From Micavibrio sp. UBA2638 (GTDB taxonomy: Bacteria > Pseudomonadota > Alphaproteobacteria > Micavibrionales > Micavibrionaceae), in assembly GCA_002359735.1 (NCBI GenBank), contig DENS01000003.1, positions 200,317-264,316 of the forward strand: DNA of 64,000 nt, given 5' to 3'. A model generated the notes under the pieces. The model was given only the letters and a program-made list of their open reading frames with translations, was not told the DNA's origin and did no database searches. This document shows, piece by piece, positions 26,122 through 33,807 of the stretch. Position numbers and translations under genes: made by a program. Position 1 is the stretch's first letter. The number at the start of each line of letters is the position of its first letter.

Positions 26122-27396
26122 TTACGATTCAGTATCCGCCCCACGATCATGCGCATACAAAATGTAACAAAACCCGGCCATCATTATAAACATGCCTAAA
26201 AGCCAGCCCTGCCAAAGCCCATAGGCCGTTGCCGCCGGGCATAACGTCGCCAGAAATACCGTCAATCCCAAACGGGTATTCTTAACGGACCCTTGTTTTA
26301 ATTGATGCAAAAGCGCCCCAAACATAACAACCATTAAAACCGCGCCGATTGCGCCAAATTCAAGCCAGATTTGTAAAGCGAAATTATGCGGGTGAAAGAT
26401 GGTGGTTTCACGGTGATAAAGTTGTTGCGTATCAAAATCGGTGATATATCTCGCCGCTTGAATTCCATGGCCGTATACCGGGCTGTTTTCAACATAGCGG
26501 CCGACAAAGTCCCATATCTCAAGACGATCCAGAGCATAGCTCTGTTCAAACCAATCATACTCACCAATTAAATCCGGCAAAGTCACAAACATATATTGCG
26601 CAAGCCAGGGCGAGACCAAAAGCAAGGCACTTAAAGCAAACCATACACCATGCCACGGCCATGATCTGGCAACGGGTAAAAGCGCCCAGACAAAGACACT
26701 CAGCGCAAAAATCAAATGCGCAGACTGGCTATCGGTACGCCAGAAAATGCCTGCAAGCAGCAATAAAGATAAAATAATATAAATTCTGGCACGGGGGCCG
26801 TGCCATATTTTACCATCCAGACCGATTGCAAAAAAGGCCGGAATAATAACCAAAGACAAAACAATAACGCCGCGATTCAAATTAGATTCATTAAAACCAA
26901 AATCATAGGGCAACCCCCGCGGCACACTATACAGGGCACCATGGCTCATAAGATCAATGAGCGCCAGCGACAATGCAAAAACGGTAAATACAGGCAAATA
27001 TGCGGTGCAAACCGGGGCCAGTTTACGGCCATATGTTTTGGCAACGGCCAACAGCAACAAACCGGGTAGCAACACCAAAGAAACCTTCATGGTTTTTTCC
27101 AAAGATTCGCTTTGCTCTATTGACCAAAGGCAACTCAGAAGCGCCGCCGCAATCGTTGATATAACAAAAATAACAGGAATTTTTGGAAAAGACGGGCGAC
27201 ATTTAAAAAGATACCAGCCCACGCCAAAGCTCAACAAACCAATCAGTCCCGGAACAAAAGAAAGACTGCGCGGAAGTAAATACCCCACAACCGGCAAGAG
27301 GCAGAGGCTGATGCCGACAATATGAACAAATATCGCCTCGGCGTTCTTATTTCGGCATGACGGGCCCATATCAGACTTGGCACAATCTTTACTCAT
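26122..27396 (-). CDS. O-antigen ligase-like (Wzy_C) membrane protein
   Basis: A 424-residue polytopic protein with about 10-12 hydrophobic segments. The conserved periplasmic loop with RLEIWDFVGRYVENSPVYGH and the following HPHNFALQIWLEFG is the signature of the O-antigen ligase/polymerase (WaaL/Wzy) superfamily, whose members join undecaprenyl-linked glycans to lipid A core or polymerise them. Which of the two is done here is not decidable. No other glycan genes are adjacent; the DUF5706-like gene lies 26 bases upstream on the same strand. Confidence 0.85.
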   Translation of the reverse strand: MSKDCAKSDMGPSCRNKNAEAIFVHIVGISLCLLPVVGYLLPRSLSFVPGLIGLLSFGVGWYLFKCRPSFPKIPVIFVISTIAAALLSCLWSIEQSESLEKTMKVSLVLLPGLLLLAVAKTYGRKLAPVCTAYLPVFTVFALSLALIDLMSHGALYSVPRGLPYDFGFNESNLNRGVIVLSLVIIPAFFAIGLDGKIWHGPRARIYIILSLLLLAGIFWRTDSQSAHLIFALSVFVWALLPVARSWPWHGVWFALSALLLVSPWLAQYMFVTLPDLIGEYDWFEQSYALDRLEIWDFVGRYVENSPVYGHGIQAARYITDFDTQQLYHRETTIFHPHNFALQIWLEFGAIGAVLMVVMFGALLHQLKQGSVKNTRLGLTVFLATLCPAATAYGLWQGWLLGMFIMMAGFCYILYAHDRGADTES

Positions 27397-27421
27397 ATAC
27401 AGACCTTATAACAAAATGGGG

Positions 27422-28045
27422 TTAATGATACCAAATGGCATACAACGTTCCGAAGATGGCGGCAAGATTGCCGCAGAAAAAAATAATATAAGACAGTTTC
27501 AACCAATAGAATTTCGGACGAATAACGCGCCGCGCCACATCATGCATATCCTTGGCCGCGGCTTCCGATAACAGGTTCAGATCATTATAAACCGGCAAAA
27601 ATTCATCCAGGAAATCTTCTTCTTTTAATTTTGCAATATCGCCAAAATGCAACAGATTAATTGTCCCGTCCGGTTTGCGGCCCGCCCTGCGTTTGGGATA
27701 AATACAAATCAGCGCCGCAAGAATACTAAAAATCGCCGTTACAATACAGATCAATGCTCCGACACGGTAACCAGGGTTTTCGATCCAATTCATTGCCACC
27801 GGAATCAAAATTGAATTCATAAAAATCAAGCCTTGCGCTTTTTGATCCGCAAGAGCCACATAGCCGGAAAATTTCCGAATTGTCGTCCCGATAATTTGTC
27901 CGCGAAATAAAGCCCCCCAGCGTTCTTTATCTATTGATTCAGGAACGCCCTTCGGGGTTTCCGCCCGCTCCTTTGCCTTTGGAACGGGCTTGCTTGGTCT
28001 GGGGGGCGGCGCTTTTTTCTTGGACTTTTTTGGAAGTCCCGTCAT
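27422..28045 (-). CDS. Pycsar-effector-like (DUF5706) membrane protein
   Basis: A 207-residue protein with a Lys/Pro-rich N-terminus (PKKSKKKAPPPRPSKPVPK) and three hydrophobic helices. The order ALADQKAQGLIFMNSILI, GALICIVTAIFSILAALICI, then LLHFGDIAKLKEEDFLDEFL, AAAKDMHDVARRV and WLKLSYIIFFCGNLAAIF matches the DUF5706/Pycsar effector (PycTM) membrane family, which in some bacteria disrupts the membrane on sensing a cyclic nucleotide made by PycC. No uridylate or cytidylate cyclase gene is found next to it here. The ATG follows directly on the stop of the acidic protein gene, so they are co-translated. Confidence 0.6.
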   Translation of the reverse strand: MTGLPKKSKKKAPPPRPSKPVPKAKERAETPKGVPESIDKERWGALFRGQIIGTTIRKFSGYVALADQKAQGLIFMNSILIPVAMNWIENPGYRVGALICIVTAIFSILAALICIYPKRRAGRKPDGTINLLHFGDIAKLKEEDFLDEFLPVYNDLNLLSEAAAKDMHDVARRVIRPKFYWLKLSYIIFFCGNLAAIFGTLYAIWYH

Positions 28046-28591
28046 TTATTCGTCAGCGCTTTTTTCAGCGGCGGCCTCAGACTTGGTCTTGGTTTCCAGG
28101 CTTGCTTCGGTCTCTGCTTCACTTTCCGCATTCACCTCTTCACCGATTTCGGCTTCGGCAGCTTCACCGGTCTCATCTACAATTTCCGCATCCGCTTCAC
28201 TATCTGCTTCGCTTTCGGTCGCAGTGTCGGCACCGGCGCTTGTTTCCACCTCATCTGCTGTACTGATTTCAGCTTCCGTGGTTTCAGCCTGATCTTCAGC
28301 GCCTTCGGCTTCAGCATCAATGTCTTCAGTGCCTTCCTCAGTTTGCATTTCGGTTTGCGTTTCGGCCTGGGCTTGCGCCTCTTCTTCACCAGCGGCGGGA
28401 TCAATTCTATTCAGATTCGCAGGATCATTCATATCATCCATGTCAAAACCCTGCGTATCGGCAATTGCGCTGTCCATACCGTTATCCAGCGCATACGGTG
28501 TATTGCTGCCAAAACGGTTTCCAAAACCATCAGTGGCCATGGCCGGGGATGCCATTGCCAGCGCACTTGTCATTAACAAAAATATTCTCAT
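28046..28591 (-). CDS. Exported acidic low-complexity protein (Glu/Ala/Thr-rich)
   Basis: A 181-residue protein with a signal peptide (RIFLLMTSALAMASPAMA) followed by a short normal segment (DGFGNRFGSNTPYALDN) and then about 120 residues made almost only of E, A, T, S and D, with repeated AEAE and ETE steps. Such a tail should be unfolded and strongly negative in the periplasm or on the surface. No family recognised. Start chosen at 28591 to begin the signal peptide. It directly abuts the Pycsar-effector-like gene. Confidence 0.65.
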   Translation of the reverse strand: MRIFLLMTSALAMASPAMATDGFGNRFGSNTPYALDNGMDSAIADTQGFDMDDMNDPANLNRIDPAAGEEEAQAQAETQTEMQTEEGTEDIDAEAEGAEDQAETTEAEISTADEVETSAGADTATESEADSEADAEIVDETGEAAEAEIGEEVNAESEAETEASLETKTKSEAAAEKSADE

Positions 28592-28624
28592 GATTACGTC
28601 TTTCTTTCTAATGTCACGTTTCAT

Positions 28625-28756
28625 TTAAAAAGTATTTTGTATTTTTTGCCCTGCCGATTCCATATCGCGGCCAACACCATCAAACGTATTTGAACAAGCA
28701 GCCGCCCCAAATAAAACGGCAAAACATACAAACAATACTAAAAACTTACTTTTCAT
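28625..28756 (-). CDS. Entericidin-like small lipoprotein
   Basis: A 43-residue lipoprotein. A short basic start and hydrophobic FLVLFVCFAVLFGAA lead to the lipobox AAAC-S (Cys21), followed by NTFDGVGRDMESAGQKIQ, which is the entericidin A/B pattern (CNTxxGxGxDxxxxGxxI). Entericidins are small envelope lipoproteins linked to stationary-phase lysis and stress. Located upstream of the acidic exported protein on the same strand, 33 bases away. Confidence 0.85.
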   Translation of the reverse strand: MKSKFLVLFVCFAVLFGAAACSNTFDGVGRDMESAGQKIQNTF

Positions 28757-28887
28757 CTATGCGATCCTATGTTAACCAAAAATTAATATTATGGCAAACA
28801 TTTAATTTGCCCGCTTGGAAAGCGCATGAATAGAACTAGCACCATCACTATATTCCATCAAGCCCGTTCAACACGTCCTGCACTCAA

Positions 28888-29478
28888 TTATCTATATTGC
28901 TCCAGCAGACTTGATAAATCATCGGCACTCCAATCCGCACCAATCAGCTTATCTCGCATAACCCCTTCGCGGTCAATAATTATTGTTTCCGGCAAACGAA
29001 ATGTCTGGAAAATATCGCGGGTTATGGCGCCGTTATCATCAAGCGCAATAATAACGTTTTTCGCCGCCATGGCACTGGCTTTCTTGTTACGCATTTTGGT
29101 CAAAAAACGCTGCATTGCGGCCTCATCAAAATCACTGGAAAGCGCCAGAAAAACGACATCCTCTTTATAGTCCTCTGCCATATCCAGAAAAATAGGAAAT
29201 TCCTTCACGCACGGCGTACACCAGCTAGCCCAGAAATTCAGAATTATAATTTTACCCTGAAAGTCATCAACGGCATATTCATCCCCACGAATATCCTGAA
29301 AAGAGAATTGCGGAACCACTTCCCCGGTACGCACATCATGCGCATCAGTTACCTCCTGCATCGGCTCGGGCGTTTTAACCTTCTGCGCCGGCGGAATGCT
29401 GGCCGTATAATCCATTACATAGGTCAGGCCGGCACCTATAATTACGGTCACCAATAAAATGATAATATTACGCACCAT
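28888..29478 (-). CDS. TlpA/ResA-like periplasmic thiol-disulfide oxidoreductase
   Basis: A 196-residue membrane-anchored thioredoxin-fold protein: N-terminal TM (IIILLVTVIIGAGLTYVM), then the active site NFWASWCTPCVKEF (C87, C90) and PETIIIDREG with the cis-Pro region upstream. It most likely reduces apocytochrome c cysteines for haem attachment, as ResA does, because it follows the ResB and CcsA genes in one operon and overlaps ccsA by 11 bases. Confidence 0.88.
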   Translation of the reverse strand: MVRNIIILLVTVIIGAGLTYVMDYTASIPPAQKVKTPEPMQEVTDAHDVRTGEVVPQFSFQDIRGDEYAVDDFQGKIIILNFWASWCTPCVKEFPIFLDMAEDYKEDVVFLALSSDFDEAAMQRFLTKMRNKKASAMAAKNVIIALDDNGAITRDIFQTFRLPETIIIDREGVMRDKLIGADWSADDLSSLLEQYR

Positions 29479-31402
29479 CGCAACACCCCTTTTTATCGCA
29501 ACATCTTACAGCCACCCATAACGACCCGATCAGAACTGTTTCAATGGCACAAAACGCTCCAAGGCCAACAGCCACACCCTGAATAAACCCATAAGAATGC
29601 AAACCGACATTTAACAAATTCACACCAAACCAGGCCAGCCCGACAATAACATTCAAATACGCAATTCCGGCCATAAAGGGTAAATCCCGCAAATTACCAC
29701 TCAGGCGGCCATGTTGTAGCCATATCAACCACAATACAATCAAAAGGGCTCCGTTTTCCTTGGGATCCCACCCCCAGAACCGGCCCCAGCTTTGATCGGC
29801 CCAAATACCGCCCAATACAGTGCCAACCGCCGTTAACAGCAAGGCAATGATGGAAATTTTGTAAATCGCTTTATAAAGGGCGGAGATTTGCGGCACGCCC
29901 TTGGGGTGTTTTAAACGCATCACCATATAGAAATGGGCCATCACCGCGGCCAAAACACACATACCATACCCGGCCGTAATAATGGTTACATGTGTCGCAA
30001 GCCAGAAATTCGTGTTCAGAACGGCAACCAAGACCCCTAGAGTCTCGCCCTCAGGCACGATAAACGGCGCCAGAATCAAAAGCCCCAGCGCTGCCAGGGC
30101 CGCTCCGAAAGCAGCCACGTTCTGTCCGCGCAGCAAGGCCGCGACCCACCCTGCCAGGGCACATATAAGCGCCACAAACAATACAGATTCATAAAGCGTG
30201 CCCACGGGCGGGCGATCCAGAATGATAACACGGCTCATGATCCCAAAAACATGCACGCCCATCGCACCCGCCATAATCAACAGCGCGGCGGCCCTTGCAA
30301 GCGGCCAATCACGCATTAAATACATCCCCATCAGCAAAAATGACAAGGCATAAAATGCACGCGCCCAGTTATAAGGGGCAATACTGTTATAAAGAATTTC
30401 CAGTTCAAATTTAAACGGCGAATATAAATCTTTACCATTCAGAATTGATTGCGTTTCTTTAATGGCCTGCCCCCATATACCCGGATCGGCGGCTCTATAG
30501 GATAAAGCAATCGCTTCCCAGCTCGCCAGATATCTGGAAGATGCGGGTGACCCATATCCATCATTAATTAACTGCCACGGCGCGTACCAATTTTGCGTGT
30601 CCGGCCCATCCCAGCCGCCGGGAATAATTTTAAAAAGCGCGTTTCCTTCGGCTGCGCTGCGCATAATCTGCATCTGAAACGACAACAACGCCACGGCTTT
30701 TTCTTCATCATTATATTGTTCAGGATCTTCCCCCTTGGCCGCAATGATATCTTTCAGAATATCGGCCAGCGGCATTTCCAGCCGGGATAAAGCGTAATAA
30801 TTAAAAACAGAACCGGTCTTGAAATTTTCCTGCACAGTGCTGGGTAAAACAACCTCTAACGGCAATACCAACGATAGGGACCGCATAAGCCGGGTCATGG
30901 TAACGGCGCGCTCATGGACGCGTAAAAACTCTTCCTGCTCCGGCGTTAAATCAGTACGTTCTTTTTGGCTTAGCTCTTCGGCCAGTGGGGCGGTTGCCTG
31001 TAATATCTCGGTCAAATCCGTCAAAGCATAATATTTTCCGGCCTTTTCATCCGGCGATAGGCCGGCCTGCGCAAATAAAGATTTCGCATCCGTCCTGATA
31101 ATCTGCTGCTCCGCCATAACAGTGGGATCAAACACAGCAAGCGCCAGCCATTCAATGGCGGCGCGGCCATGAGGCGCTTCACTGCCTGCAATATCTTTCA
31201 TCATGATACGGGCAAAACTGTCCAGAGGCTTAACGCGGCCTTCATGCAACACCGGCAGGCGCGCGAAATCATGCATATGATCGGCAGAAATTGGAGCAAA
31301 CGGCATATTTGCGGCCCGCGCAGATTGCGACAGCCCGGACATTGCCCCAAACACCACAACCATCATCATGCCAATGAAAACGATAATACGCATGCGCTTC
31401 AC
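29468..31402 (-). CDS. ccsA: Cytochrome c synthesis protein CcsA (System II)
   Basis: A 644-residue protein of the haem-handling family. The N-terminal half (about 30-330) is a large periplasmic domain; the C-terminal half has about 8 TM helices with the Trp-rich haem-binding motif WGRFWGWDPKENGALLIVLW and flanking His (for instance IWLQHGRLSG). With ResB it forms the System II cytochrome c synthase, which exports haem and ligates it to CXXCH. The GTG start overlaps the resB stop by four bases; an ATG three codons later is possible. Confidence 0.9.
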   Translation of the reverse strand: MKRMRIIVFIGMMMVVVFGAMSGLSQSARAANMPFAPISADHMHDFARLPVLHEGRVKPLDSFARIMMKDIAGSEAPHGRAAIEWLALAVFDPTVMAEQQIIRTDAKSLFAQAGLSPDEKAGKYYALTDLTEILQATAPLAEELSQKERTDLTPEQEEFLRVHERAVTMTRLMRSLSLVLPLEVVLPSTVQENFKTGSVFNYYALSRLEMPLADILKDIIAAKGEDPEQYNDEEKAVALLSFQMQIMRSAAEGNALFKIIPGGWDGPDTQNWYAPWQLINDGYGSPASSRYLASWEAIALSYRAADPGIWGQAIKETQSILNGKDLYSPFKFELEILYNSIAPYNWARAFYALSFLLMGMYLMRDWPLARAAALLIMAGAMGVHVFGIMSRVIILDRPPVGTLYESVLFVALICALAGWVAALLRGQNVAAFGAALAALGLLILAPFIVPEGETLGVLVAVLNTNFWLATHVTIITAGYGMCVLAAVMAHFYMVMRLKHPKGVPQISALYKAIYKISIIALLLTAVGTVLGGIWADQSWGRFWGWDPKENGALLIVLWLIWLQHGRLSGNLRDLPFMAGIAYLNVIVGLAWFGVNLLNVGLHSYGFIQGVAVGLGAFCAIETVLIGSLWVAVRCCDKKGCCDGA

Positions 31403-32526
31403 ACCCTTCTGTCACGGCGGAAAATAATTACAATATGAAGCAACAACCCCAGCGCAACAATGAATGTCCCGATATAAGGGAATATGCGCCCCTTATTTTC
31501 CACCACGGTTAAAACAGTTGTTTCTGTTTCGCCGCTTTGGTCAAACGACGATTGATAAAATGTATAGCCCTTATACCGCAGCGGCGCATTCATCTCGATC
31601 AAGGCATGCCAATTCACGGCCCCATCCAGAACCTCAACACTGGATGAATAGGCACGGGCCATCATCATCCCCGGATAGTTTTCTCGCTTAAAATCCAAAA
31701 GGCGCAAAGAAAAAGGCAACAGGCGCTGTTGCTTACCATAGATCAACTTATACTCGTGCCCGTCTTTTTCCAGCAATACAGGTTTGGGCATCGCCTCAAA
31801 AGCAATATATAGCCCGTTCTGATCCCCCTCCATACCCGACAGTGTAAAGCTGAAACCCGATAGATTGGCTTCCGGCTGTTTGTCAACCGGTTTGGGCGTA
31901 AGCGCCATAAATGCGGCAAAGCTCCTCAATTCATGATCTGCGGCAAAGCTCTGTTCAAAGTCCGCGCGCTTTTTAATCTCGCAATTCTCGCAAAAATTCT
32001 GCACCTCTATACCCAGTGGCAAAGCAATGCCCCTTTCGAGATTGGCGCGAAGGTCATCCGCATGAACACGGTATTTCAATTGGTCATTTTCAAAAATCAG
32101 CAATTCACGCGCGTGATAATCATAAATATAGGGGCTGTCGTCACCCTCCGCGATGACCATATACCCCTCTTTGGCATAAAGCGCGGTCAAAAGCCCGCCT
32201 AACAATAAAACCAGGGCGCCAAGATGCGTTATGATAATACCTGCCTTGTTCCAGCGCCATTCGCTATAAAATAGAAATTTCAAGGTCAGGTTAAGCCCCA
32301 ATATCAACAGCAGCAAATATCCGCCAGGCAAAGGTATGGGGCCGGCAAAAAATATAAAAGAAGCAAAGAATTTCTGATGCGCTGCGTATAAACCAATTTC
32401 GGCCTGGGCCACTGTCCCGGCCACCAGCAATACCATCAAAACAGGCATCAGATAATAAACAATATCGGCCCGCGATAAACGCTCGGTAACTTTGCTTGCT
32501 ATGCTCGTTAGTCTGGAAAAGCTCAT
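31399..32526 (-). CDS. resB: Cytochrome c biogenesis protein ResB
   Basis: A 375-residue ResB/Ccs1-like protein, the partner of CcsA. Three N-terminal TM helices (VYYLMPVLMVLLVAGTVAQ-like, FASFIFFAGPIPLPGGYLLL, GIIITHLGALVLLLGGLLTA) precede a large periplasmic domain, ending in a final TM (FPYIGTFIVALGLLLHIVII). A CENC motif lies in the periplasmic part. FYQSSFDQSG near the end is a typical ResB segment. First gene of the resB-ccsA-tlpA operon; start at the ATG at 32526 after AAGAAAG. Confidence 0.88.
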   Translation of the reverse strand: MSFSRLTSIASKVTERLSRADIVYYLMPVLMVLLVAGTVAQAEIGLYAAHQKFFASFIFFAGPIPLPGGYLLLLILGLNLTLKFLFYSEWRWNKAGIIITHLGALVLLLGGLLTALYAKEGYMVIAEGDDSPYIYDYHARELLIFENDQLKYRVHADDLRANLERGIALPLGIEVQNFCENCEIKKRADFEQSFAADHELRSFAAFMALTPKPVDKQPEANLSGFSFTLSGMEGDQNGLYIAFEAMPKPVLLEKDGHEYKLIYGKQQRLLPFSLRLLDFKRENYPGMMMARAYSSSVEVLDGAVNWHALIEMNAPLRYKGYTFYQSSFDQSGETETTVLTVVENKGRIFPYIGTFIVALGLLLHIVIIFRRDRRV

Positions 32527-32690
32527 ATGCTTTCTTAAGCAATACACGCGTGTTTTACAAACATTTTTAGCATTAAAACGATGCCTGATGATGATAGTGG
32601 GCTAAAATAAGCGGAGCTATAGAACAGAGCCAAACTCATGCGCAGAAGAACCCAAGGTACAGTCTATATATCAGTATGTTAAAGGGAAAT

Positions 32691-32766
32691 TGGTGGACCC
32701 TAGCGGGATCGAACCGCTGACCTCATCGCTGCCAGCGATGCGCTCTCCCAGCTGAGCTAAGGGCCC
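32691..32766 (-). tRNA. tRNA-Ala (anticodon GGC)
   Basis: A 76-base cloverleaf on the minus strand with the 3' CCA encoded. The acceptor stem GGGCCCT pairs with AGGGTCC (one G-U), the D-arm holds TTAGCTCAGCTGGGAGAGC, the anticodon stem-loop is CATCGCTGGCAGCGATG with anticodon GGC, and the T-arm has GGTTCGATCCC. Stands alone between the resB operon and the Bax-inhibitor gene. Confidence 0.97.
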
Positions 32767-32828
32767 TTAAAAGATAAGTTGAAGCAATAAAGCAAAAAAC
32801 AGATGGCTAATCAAGTAAAAAATATAGA

Positions 32829-32859
32829 AAAACCCCCGCCAATCAAAGCGGGGGTTTTA
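32829..32859 (-). terminator. Rho-independent terminator of the Bax-inhibitor gene
   Basis: AAAACCCCCGC and GCGGGGGTTTT form an 11-bp symmetric hairpin. On the minus strand it lies just after the 32888-33598 gene and is followed by T-rich sequence, and it separates that gene from the tRNA. Confidence 0.88.
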
Positions 32860-32887
32860 AAATCATAATCGGCTGGGAAATGTCCGC

Positions 32888-33598
32888 TTATTCGCGGTTA
32901 CCCATGAACTGTAACAAGAACTGAAACAGGTTGATAAAATCAAGATACAGGCTTAACGCACCCATTGTTGCCATCTTCGTTAATGTAACGCTGCCCAGGG
33001 AGGCATGATAGGTTTCCTTGATGCGCTGCGTATCCCAGGCGGTAAGACCTGTAAAGATCAGAACACCGGCCCCGGAAATCACAAATTGCATCATGGTTGA
33101 TTGCAAAAAGATGTTTACGACCATCGCAATAATCAATCCAATCAATCCCATGAACAGGAATGACCCCATGGCGGCCAGATCTTTTTTCGTCGTGTACCCG
33201 TAAATCGAGGTGGCGGCAAACATACCGGCCGTCACAAAAAAGACGCGGGCAATACTTTCACTGGAATAAACCGCGAAAATATAAGACATCGACAAACCGA
33301 TCAGGCCGGTCAGTAAAAAGTAAAGGCCACTGACGGCAGCGGTAGACATGCGCGCAACTTTATTAGGCGTCAGGCCAAAGAAAATAATTCCAAGTGGCGA
33401 TAACATAATAATGATTCCCAGAATTGAACCATGCACCGCCTGAAACAGTTGTGGTGTCTGGAAGGTAACATAGGCAACAAACCCTGTTAGCACCAGACCA
33501 GCGGCCATAACATTATAGACACGCTGCATATATTTTTGCAGACCCGCATCAAATGTGGTCTCGCGGGTTTGCGTCATAGTAGAACGATTGTGTTCCAT
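32888..33598 (-). CDS. Bax inhibitor-1 / YccA family membrane protein
   Basis: A 236-residue protein with seven hydrophobic helices. Family features are VYNVMAAGLVLTGFVAYV at the first helix, IYGYTTKKDLAAMGSFLFMG in the middle and the C-terminal FTGLTAWDTQRIKE with the pH-sensing Asp region, then SLYLDFINLFQFLLQF. YccA relatives modulate the FtsH protease; TMBIM-type relatives leak calcium. The true role here is not known. Single gene with its own terminator. Confidence 0.92.
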   Translation of the reverse strand: MEHNRSTMTQTRETTFDAGLQKYMQRVYNVMAAGLVLTGFVAYVTFQTPQLFQAVHGSILGIIIMLSPLGIIFFGLTPNKVARMSTAAVSGLYFLLTGLIGLSMSYIFAVYSSESIARVFFVTAGMFAATSIYGYTTKKDLAAMGSFLFMGLIGLIIAMVVNIFLQSTMMQFVISGAGVLIFTGLTAWDTQRIKETYHASLGSVTLTKMATMGALSLYLDFINLFQFLLQFMGNRE

Positions 33599-33807
33599 TG
33601 TTTCATAACTCCTTCAAGATTTTTTGAAACGTTTAATTAAGCCTAATATAGTCTATTATAGCAGGATTCCAAGCAAAATCGGAATTATTCACCGTCTTAT
33701 TTCTTAATGTATTATGGTTTTTAACTTGACCAGAGCCCGCAAGATCATTACAACCAATTTAATTTCAATAATAAATATAAATTTAAACAGAACAACGGGA
33801 GCAAGAA

